From Pseudoips prasinana (Eukaryota > Arthropoda > Insecta > Lepidoptera > Nolidae): DNA of 64,000 nt. The position numbers were made by a program, and so were the translations under genes. The stretch's first letter is position 1. The number at the start of each line of letters is the position of its first letter. The notes beneath the pieces were generated by a model, which made no database searches, was not told where the DNA came from, and worked only from the letters and a program-made list of their open reading frames with translations. Positions 31,917 through 40,921 of the stretch are shown piece after piece. The stretch lies in contig OX621252.1 in the NCBI GenBank assembly GCA_951640165.1, positions 5,984,501 to 6,048,500 on the forward strand. Reading direction: 5' to 3'.

Positions 31917-32716
31917 TATTTTATTTTATTTTATTTTATTTTATTTTATTTTATTTTATTTTATTTTATTTTATTTTATTTTATTTTATTTTATTTTATT
32001 TTATTTTATTTTATTTTATTTTATTTTATTTTATTTTATTTTATTTTATTTTATTTTATTTTATTTTATTTTATTTTATTTTATTTTATTTTATTTTATT
32101 TTATTTTATTTTATTTTATTTTATTTTATTTTATTTTATTTTATTTTATTTTATTTTATTTTATTTTATTTTATTTTATTTTATTTTATTTTATTTTATT
32201 TTATTTTATTTTATTTTATTTTATTTTATTTTATTTTATTTTATTTTATTTTATTTTATTTTATTTTATTTTATTTTATTTTATTTTATTTTATTTTATT
32301 TTATTTTATTTTATTTTATTTTATTTTATTTTATTTTATTTTATTTTATTTTATTTTATTTTATTTTATTTTATTTTATTTTATTTTATTTTATTTTATT
32401 TTATTTTATTTTATTTTATTTTATTTTATTTTATTTTATTTTATTTTATTTTATTTTATTTTATTTTATTTTATTTTATTTCATTTTATTTTTTCATTTC
32501 ATTTCATTTTATTTTTTCATTTCATTTCATTTTATTTTTTCATTTCATTTCATTTTATTTTTTCATTTCATTTCATTTCATTTCATTTCATTTCATTTCA
32601 TTTCATTTCATTTCACTTCATTTCATTTCATTTCATTTCATTTCATTTCATTTCATTTCATTTCATTTCATTTCATTTCATTTCATTTCATTTCATTTCA
32701 TTTCATTTCATTTCAT
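31917..32716 (+). repeat. Second pentanucleotide array: TTTTA, then a 23-bp unit, then TTTCA
   Basis: About 113 TTTTA units (31917-32481) are followed by roughly four copies of a 23-bp unit mixing ATTTT and TTTCA motifs (about 32482-32573), then about 30 TTTCA units (to 32716) with one TTCAC variant. The same mixed unit occurs once in the first array near 26268-26300, so the two arrays are related. Confidence 0.93.
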
Positions 32717-32742
32717 TATAATAAGAAACAGGTTATAACAAC

Positions 32743-33215
32743 TAATCTCAAAAATGGGAAATCATAAATTTTAATTCCGGCGGGTCTCGAAAATCTCGCG
32801 GAATCCTAAATTTGATCGGCCAGTGTGTATCGTGTATGGTGCAGCCATCTACCATTCCGGGGTAGGCGCTCTGCGTTAAGCTACGAACGATACACGCTGG
32901 CAGATCAAATTTAGGATTCCCTTGCTAACACCCTTCCGGAGGATGTAGGTATTATCTATCGGTTTTGTTTTCTAGAAACATGGCCGACTGATATGTTCAC
33001 AGTTGCATGTAAATATCATATCATATTGATAATACCTTCCAAATTATTAAATTTTAATCTCAAAAATGGGAAATCACAAATTTTCTCGTCCGACGGGTCT
33101 CGAACCAGCACTATGTACCAATCCGGGGTAGGCAGGCACTCTGCGTTAAGCTACGAACGATACACGCTGTCAGATCAAATTTAGGATTCCCTTGCTAACA
33201 ACCTTCCGGAGGTAA
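32743..33215 (-). mobile_element. Two head-to-tail SINE X copies
   Basis: Two ~300-bp units in tandem (32743-32962 and 32963-33215). Each holds the tRNA-like head (GCTCTGCGTTAAGCTACGAA, inverse of the head at 10744) and the body ending AATGGGAAATCA. The left unit also carries an inverted piece of the head (AATCCTAAATTTGATCGGCC), so it is rearranged. Confidence 0.75.
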
Positions 33216-33219
33216 GAGG

Positions 33220-33970
33220 AGCAGGCAACTAAATTACCAATTATATGTTTTCGCAAATGAATACAAAAAAAGCTTGTTTGCTTAATATAAGATACTATAA
33301 GACAACGAAAATGAGATAGAGAATGCTTAACTATACAATTAAACTTGATAAAGGATCACAGTTATTGAACCGATTCGAACCATTGTTTAGTAAGTTATGC
33401 CTGAATACATGTGGCTTGGTTGTGAATAAGTCAAGATTAGAAAAGTCAACCAACCTATTGTAACATTTAATAACATAATAATATTAACATTTAATCATTA
33501 ATACCCATACCCAAAATAATACAAAACAGTGACCAGGATTTTTATCCAGCTATGTCTACGTCCATGATGCATAACGCATTGCGCACAATAGTTTTCTGGG
33601 GTAAAATAAATGAAGCCAAGACCGTCATCAGCTCCGCCATAAAATGCTGCGAGAAAGTGACTTCCCAAAAGCTTGTAGCTGGCTAAGTTATTCTAAGTGA
33701 TCGGCCAATATCCTACGAATCCGATCTGATTACATTTTCAGAATGCATACTGGACGTGGAGTTTGTGTTCATGCAATCATCTTAATCCGAACAGTCCTAA
33801 TAGCATCGAAAAAACTGTGGAAAATATTCTCCGATTTAGGCTGAAGCTTCTGCAGGTGATAAGTTGAGACATATTATCAAAGCTATGCAGAGGCTGCCAC
33901 GTTGTGTTAATTATTGGTATAGATACCTAAACGACGAATAGATCCTTGTGAATAAACACATACAAGCGTA
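33220..33970. other. No gene supported
   Basis: 33520-33900 is less AT-rich and could be an eroded transposon coding region, but no motif is recognisable in any frame. Confidence 0.35.
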
Positions 33971-33971
33971 A

Positions 33972-34328
33972 CGTAGTTGGTAGTGACTCAAAGATCCCGG
34001 GTTCGTAGAAGACTAATATTTGTGTGTTAACATGTCTATTTGTCTTGGTCAGGGTGTTTGCTGTGTATTGTATGTATATATTTACGAAAAAATACTAAAT
34101 ATTTATATCTGTGGTCTAGGTCTATAGTACAGACGCCAGCACATCAAGCTACCCCAATCTGTCAAATTTCCCCAATTGAAAGTGAACCTTATGCTTTTGT
34201 GATAAAGTTGAAAATCTATAAAAGAAATTTGACAGATTGGGTTAGCAGGATGTGCTGGCGTCTGTACAAGCTTAGCTTAGCTTGGCCTAGATGGCTCTGT
34301 GTGATTTGTCCTGGATATTATTATATTT
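33972..34328 (+). mobile_element. SINE (A/B-like) interrupted by a MITE
   Basis: tRNA-like B box CCGGGTTCGTAGAAG, body TTTGTGTGTTAACATGTCTA, and the 3' end CTGTGTGATTTGTCCTGGAT. It is split at 34128 by the 135-bp MITE; removing it and one TA restores ATAGTACAAGCTT, as in intact SINEs. Confidence 0.78.
34130..34264. mobile_element. TA-flanked palindromic MITE (copy 2, 135 bp)
   Basis: CAGACGCCAGCACATC at the left end and the inverse at the right (GTGCTGGCGTCTG), with TA at 34128-34129 and 34265-34266. The SINE it entered gives the empty-site sequence, so the ends are exact. Confidence 0.92.
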
Positions 34329-34329
34329 A

Positions 34330-34815
34330 CCTCAGAAATTTACCGTTGTAACGTAAGAATCGAAAGAGTGGTTCTTTTCACTGATTTCCTTAGTACAAAA
34401 ATACACTAACAAAAACCGTTTCACCATTTTAAAATCCTACTATAATTCCTTTCATCGAAAGCTTGACATTTTAAGTGCGTATAATAAAGCAGTTAAGGCA
34501 GTTACACATAAACAGCACGCATAGGCGTAAGCGTAGTATTTATGTATGTTAGTTAGACAGCCTATTAAGAGGAATTCCTTCATCAAGTGTTCATTCCCGC
34601 TTGAGTATGTTTCGCCGGACCGTCTCAACTGGGTCGTGTTGAAACCGGTAGTAGATGAATCCACTGAGTTTGTTTCGCTGGGTCTTCTCAGTTGGGGCGC
34701 ATTGGATCCGGTGGTAGCATTAAAGCGCGACCGTCGTTATTAACACAAGGTCCGTCATAATAATAATACACTAATATAGACAGAACCATTGACAATATGT
34801 AGTAAAAATATTAGA
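34330..34815. other. No gene; possible retroposon remnant
   Basis: GGAATTCCTTCATCAAGTGT and ACACAAGGTCCGTCA (34557-34757) look like a retroposon 3' region, but there is no second copy in the window. Confidence 0.3.
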
Positions 34816-34819
34816 CTTA

Positions 34820-35045
34820 AACTAGATAATTAAACATAATTTCTTGACAATAACTTGATACGAGCTAGCTAAATATCATTGCTATTAAAATAAATTTTAT
34901 AAATGTTTTCCTACAATATGTACCTAAATATCTATGTTACTAGAAATAATAATGTATACAACTATATTACTACAAACATGTTCTGACTATTTACAAGCGC
35001 TTTTTTAAAGTCTACGTGAATAAAAACCTTTTTTATTTTATTTAT
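34820..35045 (+). repeat. Dispersed retroposon 3' end, family F
   Basis: Second copy of 2297-2552 (CAAGCGCTTTTTTAAAGTCT, then ACGTGAATAAAAACC). Confidence 0.65.
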
Positions 35046-35272
35046 TTATTTTCTGTAGAGTCCGGGACTGACTGTCTCACTTCATGTATGCGTGTATGTA
35101 CTTGTGTTAAAGAAAACAATACTAAAACCGACGAGATCGAGTTTTCATATTCTTGCATTTCCTCCTCCAAAACGAAACGGTTTTATTTTGTTATCAAAAT
35201 CTTACAGCTATGTTACTAAAATTCTTATATATATGTAGGTAAATATTAGTTACTATTATTAGTTCATATACT

Positions 35273-35527
35273 CGAGGCGCTCATAGCTAGATACTCTCAC
35301 CGGTTCGTAAGGCAGAGGTTTAGCAATTAGGTTCGCGGTCAGCATATAGATAGGTGATCATCAAAATGGTTTAATACCTGAGCGTCTCCCTGCTTCAGAG
35401 GACACGTTAAGCTATGGGTCCCAGTTGTAGTCCTTAGACAACAGTCGTTAAGCCATGTCAGAGGTCTACTGGGCGGCTTGAACAACTCTGACAGTAGGGT
35501 AACCACTGCCCATACGATAAGTAAGTT
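35273..35527 (+). mobile_element. 5S-rRNA-derived SINE-like repeat (copy 3)
   Basis: GGTTTAGCAATTAGGTTCGC, ATAGATAGGTGATC and AAGCCATGTCAGAGGTCTAC keep the family order with more substitutions than copies 1 and 2. Confidence 0.65.
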
Positions 35528-35734
35528 CCTATACTTACCTCTGCTCTATCCCCGCAGCTGTGTTTAAAGGTACAGTGCATCAGGAATGGAAAATCTGCAA
35601 TAACTTTCAGGATGCCGTTGAAGCTCCTACGAACTCTGTGCATTAGTGATACTGATCATTTCCTCATTATTGCTTCAAAACTATCTGTACTCGCTGCAAA
35701 TATACCTGACCTCTCTAACCCATAGGTTGCATGT

Positions 35735-35965
35735 GTAGAATGTTTGTCAGAATGCTTCGAACAAACAAGTGATTTTAAGCAAGCATTTAGCCTGTACTAC
35801 GGCAAACAGACAGTTGCTAAACATACTTATGTATATCTAAATACAAACATATTATTGTGTTTGTATTTAGATATACATAAGTATGTTTATCAATTGTCTG
35901 TTTGCTGTAGTACAGGCTCTATCTAGTTTGGAACCAGATGGCAGTGCCTTAGTTAGTTCCCAAGA
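35735..35965 (+). repeat. SINE B fragment carrying a 60-bp-arm palindrome
   Basis: Arms 35790-35849 and 35858-35917 are inverted copies with 57 of 60 positions paired, around an 8-bp loop TATTATTG. The right arm continues into the family B 3' end (GGAACCAGATGGCAGTG), so the left arm is an inverted duplicate of it. Confidence 0.88.
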
Positions 35966-36114
35966 TATTTAGATCTGTTTACTTGCAGACTAATTTTTTT
36001 CTATACATCCACAAAATTGTAATGTTTGGCCGCAGTAAATACCGTAGCAGATATTTACTGCGTCTAAAGAATATTAGCTCAGTCTTAGTGCAGAGGAGAA
36101 ATTTAGGAATCTCT

Positions 36115-36400
36115 TGTAAATAATGTTCTCCTAGCCGAATTTCAGTGGCCATTCTCTATGGAGACTAGCCATCTGCGCGCGACATATTAAAGTGCACAAG
36201 TGTGTGTGCCAACACAGGGGCACTTTCTATTCCATCAATCCCATGAACCAATGGGATGACAATAATACCGCCAACTCCCAAACTTCGGGCTGATACTAAG
36301 AAATTTTTCTTTTTACAGACAAATCCCAAAATAATTATTGCCCCAACTCGGGATTTGAACCCAGGAGTTGAACACGCTACCGCTAGGCCACCGAGGCTTT
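36115..36400 (-). mobile_element. SINE family C
   Basis: B box AACTCGGGATTTGAACCCAG (minus strand GGGTTCAAATCCCG), A box near 36385, and body GTGGCCATTCTCTATGGAGA. Body shortened relative to 14820-15195. Confidence 0.8.
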
Positions 36401-36727
36401 GTGTTGTTAATATTGAAAATGGCATTGCTCTTAATAAACGACAAACTCCCCTTGTGAAAACATGTTTTGAATCTAAAAGGCAGTAAAAGCACTTGCCTTT
36501 TACTGCTATTTAGAAGCACGCAGCGTGAGCTTTTAAAAAAATAAACTGTTAACTAGCGTGCAGTTTACGTTTCTTTTCAATATAGGTTTAACATCGCTGG
36601 TTTCAAAGTTTTAGTTTTAAAATACAAGGTACTCAATAGAAGTTATGAAATATATAAAAAATTAAACTCTGCAGGTGAAGTTTATTATATTTGTAATTTG
36701 TTCCGATCCAGTTGGCATGGTTGGTAA

Positions 36728-37421
36728 GGGTCGGTTCATATCTGACGGAACATGCGTAACGTATTATAATATAATAATAATATCTGGGGACAATGTCACA
36801 CAGCTCACACAGTTTGCTTAGTTGGGGGCTAGGCCCCCAACTAAGCAAACTGTACTATGGGTAACAGGCGACGATATACATACTATAGATAGATAAATAC
36901 TAATATACATAGAAAACATCCCTGACTCAGAAACAAACATTCGTGCTCATCACACAAATATTTGCACTTACCGGGATTCGAACCCAGGACCACCAGCTTC
37001 GTAGGCAGGAGCACTACCAACTAGGCTACGGTGACCGTCGTATTATCGGTCGCGTAACGCCAGAACAGACAAATGTATAGAAAAAAACTCGACCGTTCAC
37101 AATCAATCGATGATACGTTAGTCCGTCAAGTGTGCAGCGTCTATTCCGTTTCCGTCAACGCATTGTCGGTAACGTGCACCCAATATCGACGTTTCCTTTT
37201 TCGGTCTTGTTCTAAACCCTCCCAAATAGCTTTCGATAGGCTTCGTTTTAAAATTCAATATCTTACAACACAACCGCTCTGTAGATGCCAAAAGCAGAAA
37301 CTGAATCAGGACGGATGCTACGTTCGACGCATTTTCCGTTTGATATGAAATGACCCCTTCGACCGAATAGACGCGACCGATGACACGGTCGACGCATCGT
37401 TCGTCAGATATTAACCGGCCC
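36728..37421. mobile_element. Non-autonomous PIF/Harbinger-like element with TAA duplication
   Basis: Terminal inverted repeats GGGTCGGTTCATATCTGACG (36728-36747) and CGTCAGATATTAACCGGCCC (37402-37421), flanked by TAA (36725-36727 and 37422-37424). A 3-bp TAA/TTA duplication with GGG-starting ends fits PIF/Harbinger. Internal GGTCGCGTAACG-type sequence has no transposase ORF. It is itself interrupted by SINE A. Confidence 0.82.
36768..37038 (-). mobile_element. SINE family A, inner layer, 8-bp target-site duplication
   Basis: Full-length SINE A inside the Harbinger-like element, flanked by CGTATTAT (36760-36767 and 37039-37046). It contains an extra local inverted copy of CCCCCAACTAAGCAAACT near 36815-36850. 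Confidence 0.9.
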
Positions 37422-37784
37422 TAAATATTTGCCATTCACGCTGCAGGTCGCAGGTTCGATTCCCACTCAGGACAGATACTTATGTGCATGAATATGTCTG
37501 TTTCTATTGAGTCTGGGTTATTATCTATATACGTACGTATTTACATAAGAAAATTAGTATATGTAATATATCAGTTATCTGTTTTCCATAGTACAACCTC
37601 CGCTTATTTTGGAATCAGATGGCAGTGTGTGAATAATGTCCCTAGACATTATTATCATTTCGTATTTTCAAGAAAGGCCATGTCAGACGTACCCTAAACC
37701 GGTGAGCATGTATGGAGAATATAATTGTAGTAAACGAGGCAAGAATATTTATTCTACGTATAAGCAAAATACGTATCGATATCA

Positions 37785-38110
37785 TCATCATGTCAGCTGA
37801 AAGACGTACAGCCTCCCACAAAGAAGCTCCACAATGGCTGGTCTTGTGCTACCCGCATCCATCGACCACCCAGGTTTCCAGCGACCCTCACAATATCGTC
37901 ACCGTTCTAGAACCTTTGAAACCCAGCCGCTGGTTCTACGATCTATGTACCCTGCCCACTGCTATTTCAGTATGGTAATTCTTCGGTGTATGTCGGTAGT
38001 TTGGTTCGCCTGAGGCTTCACTTCTGATTTGGGCTCGCAGTAAAACTATGGTATATCTTCCTCCATTGCTCTTGAGGTGCCTTTGATGTTTTGTATGAAG
38101 CTCCAATAAA
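37785..38110 (-). repeat. RTE LINE 3' region, decayed
   Basis: GTCAGCTGAAAGACGTACAG, CCACAATGGCTGGTCTTGTG and GTATGTCGGTAGTTTGGTTC follow 20555-20840 with many substitutions and gaps. Confidence 0.65.
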
Positions 38111-38213
38111 GCTGCCGCTTAAGTCGCCATTAATATAACCCACTGGTTAAAGAATTAATACTTGGGATACAGCGATCCTTCACCCGAATATAAAAAAAAA
38201 CATATTGACTGCT

Positions 38214-38560
38214 TATGTTTATTTATTCATTTATTTATATAGGAAAACCAACAACTATTAAACATTTAAGATTAAATATAAATCTAAGCAACAGTGAGCC
38301 AATAAAAGGTTTACACGAATAGTAAGAGACATATCAGTGCCTAAGTTATAATCAATAAGTTACTAAAGAATTACAACTAACTAAATAAAAATATTACAAA
38401 ATTTTAATACAAAATTACGGAATTATGGATCAAGTGATCTTGGCATAGTCTGTTAAGATCCTTGCTTGCTCGTATAAGATACGAATTTTGCCTGTAATTC
38501 GAGTGTGAAAGAGATATTAGTATATGTATTCCAATACGCAAAAACACAATCGTGAATTGG
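38214..38560 (-). repeat. Possible LINE 3' end
   Basis: The minus strand gives a short frame like YEQARILTDYAKIT followed by A/T-rich sequence ending in TAAA-type repeats (38220-38240), consistent with a LINE C-terminus and 3' UTR. Weak evidence. Confidence 0.35.
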
Positions 38561-38805
38561 TGAATAATTCAACGCCCTGATGTTTCTTTTATTTCACCCT
38601 TATTTTCCTAGACAAACAGAAAAAAACTTGAAAACTTGGAACCCTGCAGTGTGATGGCAAAACGAAATGGAAGTATTCACTGAGCGATTCCACGTCTAGA
38701 CTACGATGACATCTGGTGCTAAAGTTTCAATAAAATCACGGTAAGGACTTCGGTTTAGATACTAAGTACGTGCATCATTTTAGAAATAATATTAGCCTGG
38801 CGGTT

Positions 38806-38868
38806 GCAATGCAGGGCTTGAAAGTTGGCGTTATTATACCGCTGTGCTTTGGAGAGCACGGAAAGCTG
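38806..38868 (+). repeat. SINE C-like fragment at the LINE 5' border
   Basis: GGCGTTATTATACCGCTGTG and GGAGAGCACGGAAAGC match the middle of SINE C. The sequence after the LINE (44017 on) continues as diverged SINE C, so the LINE probably landed in SINE C-derived DNA. Confidence 0.5.
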
Positions 38869-39669
38869 TGATTGTTGCGTGCGTTGCGCTGGCGAGAGCA
38901 GACGTGTACGTGTACGAAGTAAAAATAGTTAAAGTGACTTTTTTGTTGACTTTTCTTTCCCAAATATGTTTAAATAGTTACCATTAAATTGTGAAAGTGT
39001 TATTTCAAAAAAAAAAAACCAAATTGCAAGTATTTTTTAAACACAGCAATAAATAATAACTTTCCATAAACCAAGTAAAATCTAAATAATAACAGTGACA
39101 ATTACCAAAAACCAAATGAATTGACAAATAACAATAAGTGTGAGTGACAATTAAGTGAAAAATAAAATAAAAAAACTCGAAATATGCATTTCTTAACAAA
39201 AATATTTACTTAAATAAGAGAAAATAAAAAGTGGATTAAACTTTGATCGGTGTCATTATCATAATAGTGCTAAAAACTAAATTATAAACAATCTCCAACA
39301 AACATAACTAAACAAAAGTGCATAAATATAAATAATTTCATAGTTTTAAAAACAAAGACAAAGTGATTCAAGTGCTTGCATCGAAAAAATTCCATTTACA
39401 TGAGTCATTTCTAACCGTCGTCGTTTATTTAAATACAGCATCCGTACGTTGTAATTACCAATTTCGCCACACAGCAGTAAGCACATATGGACTAGCGGCT
39501 ATGAGCATCACGCCGCAATCCGTCGAACGCAAGTTCGAACCGCACCACAGGAGTTCTTTTTGTGATTTATTAAATTTCACATTCTGCATAACATATCGCT
39601 CAGCATTATCCACAAAGCTGGTAAATATATAACATCAATACAGAGGGCGCTCGATAGCTTCGAATTAAA

Positions 39670-40884
39670 ATGGATATCGAAATCAATAATATAACTTACC
39701 GGAATAAACCTAGTAGAACAAGTTCATTAACCGATCTATCGAAAATAACGCAAAATAATAATACCGACAGAACTATATTGGATACAACGACGATGAGTAT
39801 TCCAGATAGCTTTCACAACACGACCGACGAAAATCACGACTTATGTAGCGAAAACAATTCACTTAAGCAGCAATTGTTAAGCGCACATCAAGAAATCGAC
39901 AATTTAAACATAGAAAATATGCGCCTAAGAACAGATCTACAAAACATGACAACGGCTGTTAACACCTACAAGAAAATATGTTCAACGCCTGAGAAAAAGA
40001 TTGCAGCCACAACACGCATACATAAGGCATCGCACTTAGCTAGTACACCGGACCCAACAAAGAGGCGCGATTCTCCAATAATTCTACCTGACTGCGTGAA
40101 CACGAAACACAATAAAGGGACTCAGACTGCTAATAGTCATAATCAGACACCACAAAAATATAAAAAGTCACCTTCTAGTGTACCACTGCAAAACCCTATA
40201 ATTCCCAAAATATCCAAGCGTAATAATAATAAACCTACAGAGAAGAATAAACTATGCATCTTAAGTAGTGACAAATACAATGGATCTTTGTCTTCCATAG
40301 AGGAAGTTTTCTCTGAATATTTCGCCTACTGTCACTACATAATACCTAACAGCACACTAAAACAGTTATTATGTGGTATTAAAGAAAAATTAAAAGGGTT
40401 CACCTTAAATGACTACTGCCTAATTCTAATAGGAGAAAATCACATTATTTCAAATGAAAACAACGGCATCAACTCAATAAACATACTGTACGATTCCCTG
40501 CGAGAAGTAACTCACACCAACGTAGTAGTTTGTCTTCCTACGTATAAGATAGGATCACCTATATACAACTATAAAGTTGAGATGTTTAACAACCTCCTCT
40601 ATGTAGACAACCTAAACCGGAAATACGCATATATCTTCGATAGCAATCATGATCTAACATTTGAAATGTTTTCTTACACCACGGGCAGAATAAATAAACA
40701 TGGAATCAAAAATATATACGGCAAAATTATGAGTAACATCCAGATCGATTTAGACTTGTATAGTCTGACAAGAAAACAGACGAATAATAACTGCAGACAA
40801 GAATGTGACAAGATTTTAGTTAATTCCACTGGAGATGAAAACAGTAAAAGCCTGAAAGAAAACCCCAATTTTTTTCGTTTATAA
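39670..40884 (+). CDS. LINE ORF1: coiled coil plus degenerate SGNH-hydrolase-like domain (404 aa)
   Basis: Residues about 57-110 form a coiled coil (LKQQLLSAHQEIDNLNIENM). A low-complexity basic linker (about 115-195) is rich in Asn, Lys and Pro. Residues about 195-400 show an order resembling SGNH esterases: LCILSSDKYNG (S199-S200-D201) where a GDS block would be, ILIGENH (G255, N257) like the GxN block, and DSNH (D324, H327) like the catalytic DxxH. Esterase-type ORF1s are known in CR1 elements. Here the GDS order is lost, so activity is doubtful. ORF1p normally binds the element's RNA. No PHD or zinc-knuckle motif is seen. Confidence 0.8.
   Translation: MDIEINNITYRNKPSRTSSLTDLSKITQNNNTDRTILDTTTMSIPDSFHNTTDENHDLCSENNSLKQQLLSAHQEIDNLNIENMRLRTDLQNMTTAVNTYKKICSTPEKKIAATTRIHKASHLASTPDPTKRRDSPIILPDCVNTKHNKGTQTANSHNQTPQKYKKSPSSVPLQNPIIPKISKRNNNKPTEKNKLCILSSDKYNGSLSSIEEVFSEYFAYCHYIIPNSTLKQLLCGIKEKLKGFTLNDYCLILIGENHIISNENNGINSINILYDSLREVTHTNVVVCLPTYKIGSPIYNYKVEMFNNLLYVDNLNRKYAYIFDSNHDLTFEMFSYTTGRINKHGIKNIYGKIMSNIQIDLDLYSLTRKQTNNNCRQECDKILVNSTGDENSKSLKENPNFFRL
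40869..40875 (+). promoter_or_regulatory. U7 run at the ORF1/ORF2 junction
   Basis: Seven T's precede the ORF1 stop (40882-40884). The ORF2 frame, open from 40856, is +1 relative to ORF1. Losing one T would fuse the two ORFs. It is either a natural slippage site or a one-base error in this copy or in the assembly. Confidence 0.4.
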
Positions 40885-40921
40885 CAGTATACATATCCTA
40901 CACCAAAATATTGCTGGACTC

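Larger units (their letters stand above)
36703..37656 (+). mobile_element. SINE family B, outer layer of a three-level nest
   Basis: SINE B sequence at 36703-36727 (GATCCAGTTGGCATGGTTGG) resumes at 37422 (CACGCTGCAGGTCGCAGGTT) and ends GTCCCTAGACATTATTATC. Everything between belongs to a later insertion. Confidence 0.82.

Noticed and set aside
31874..32767. Long open frames of FILFY repeats
   Set aside because: Same cause: a TTTTA/TTTCA array read in frame.
37073..37348. 91-codon plus-strand open frame
   Set aside because: Lies wholly inside the Harbinger-like non-autonomous element and has no transposase motif.
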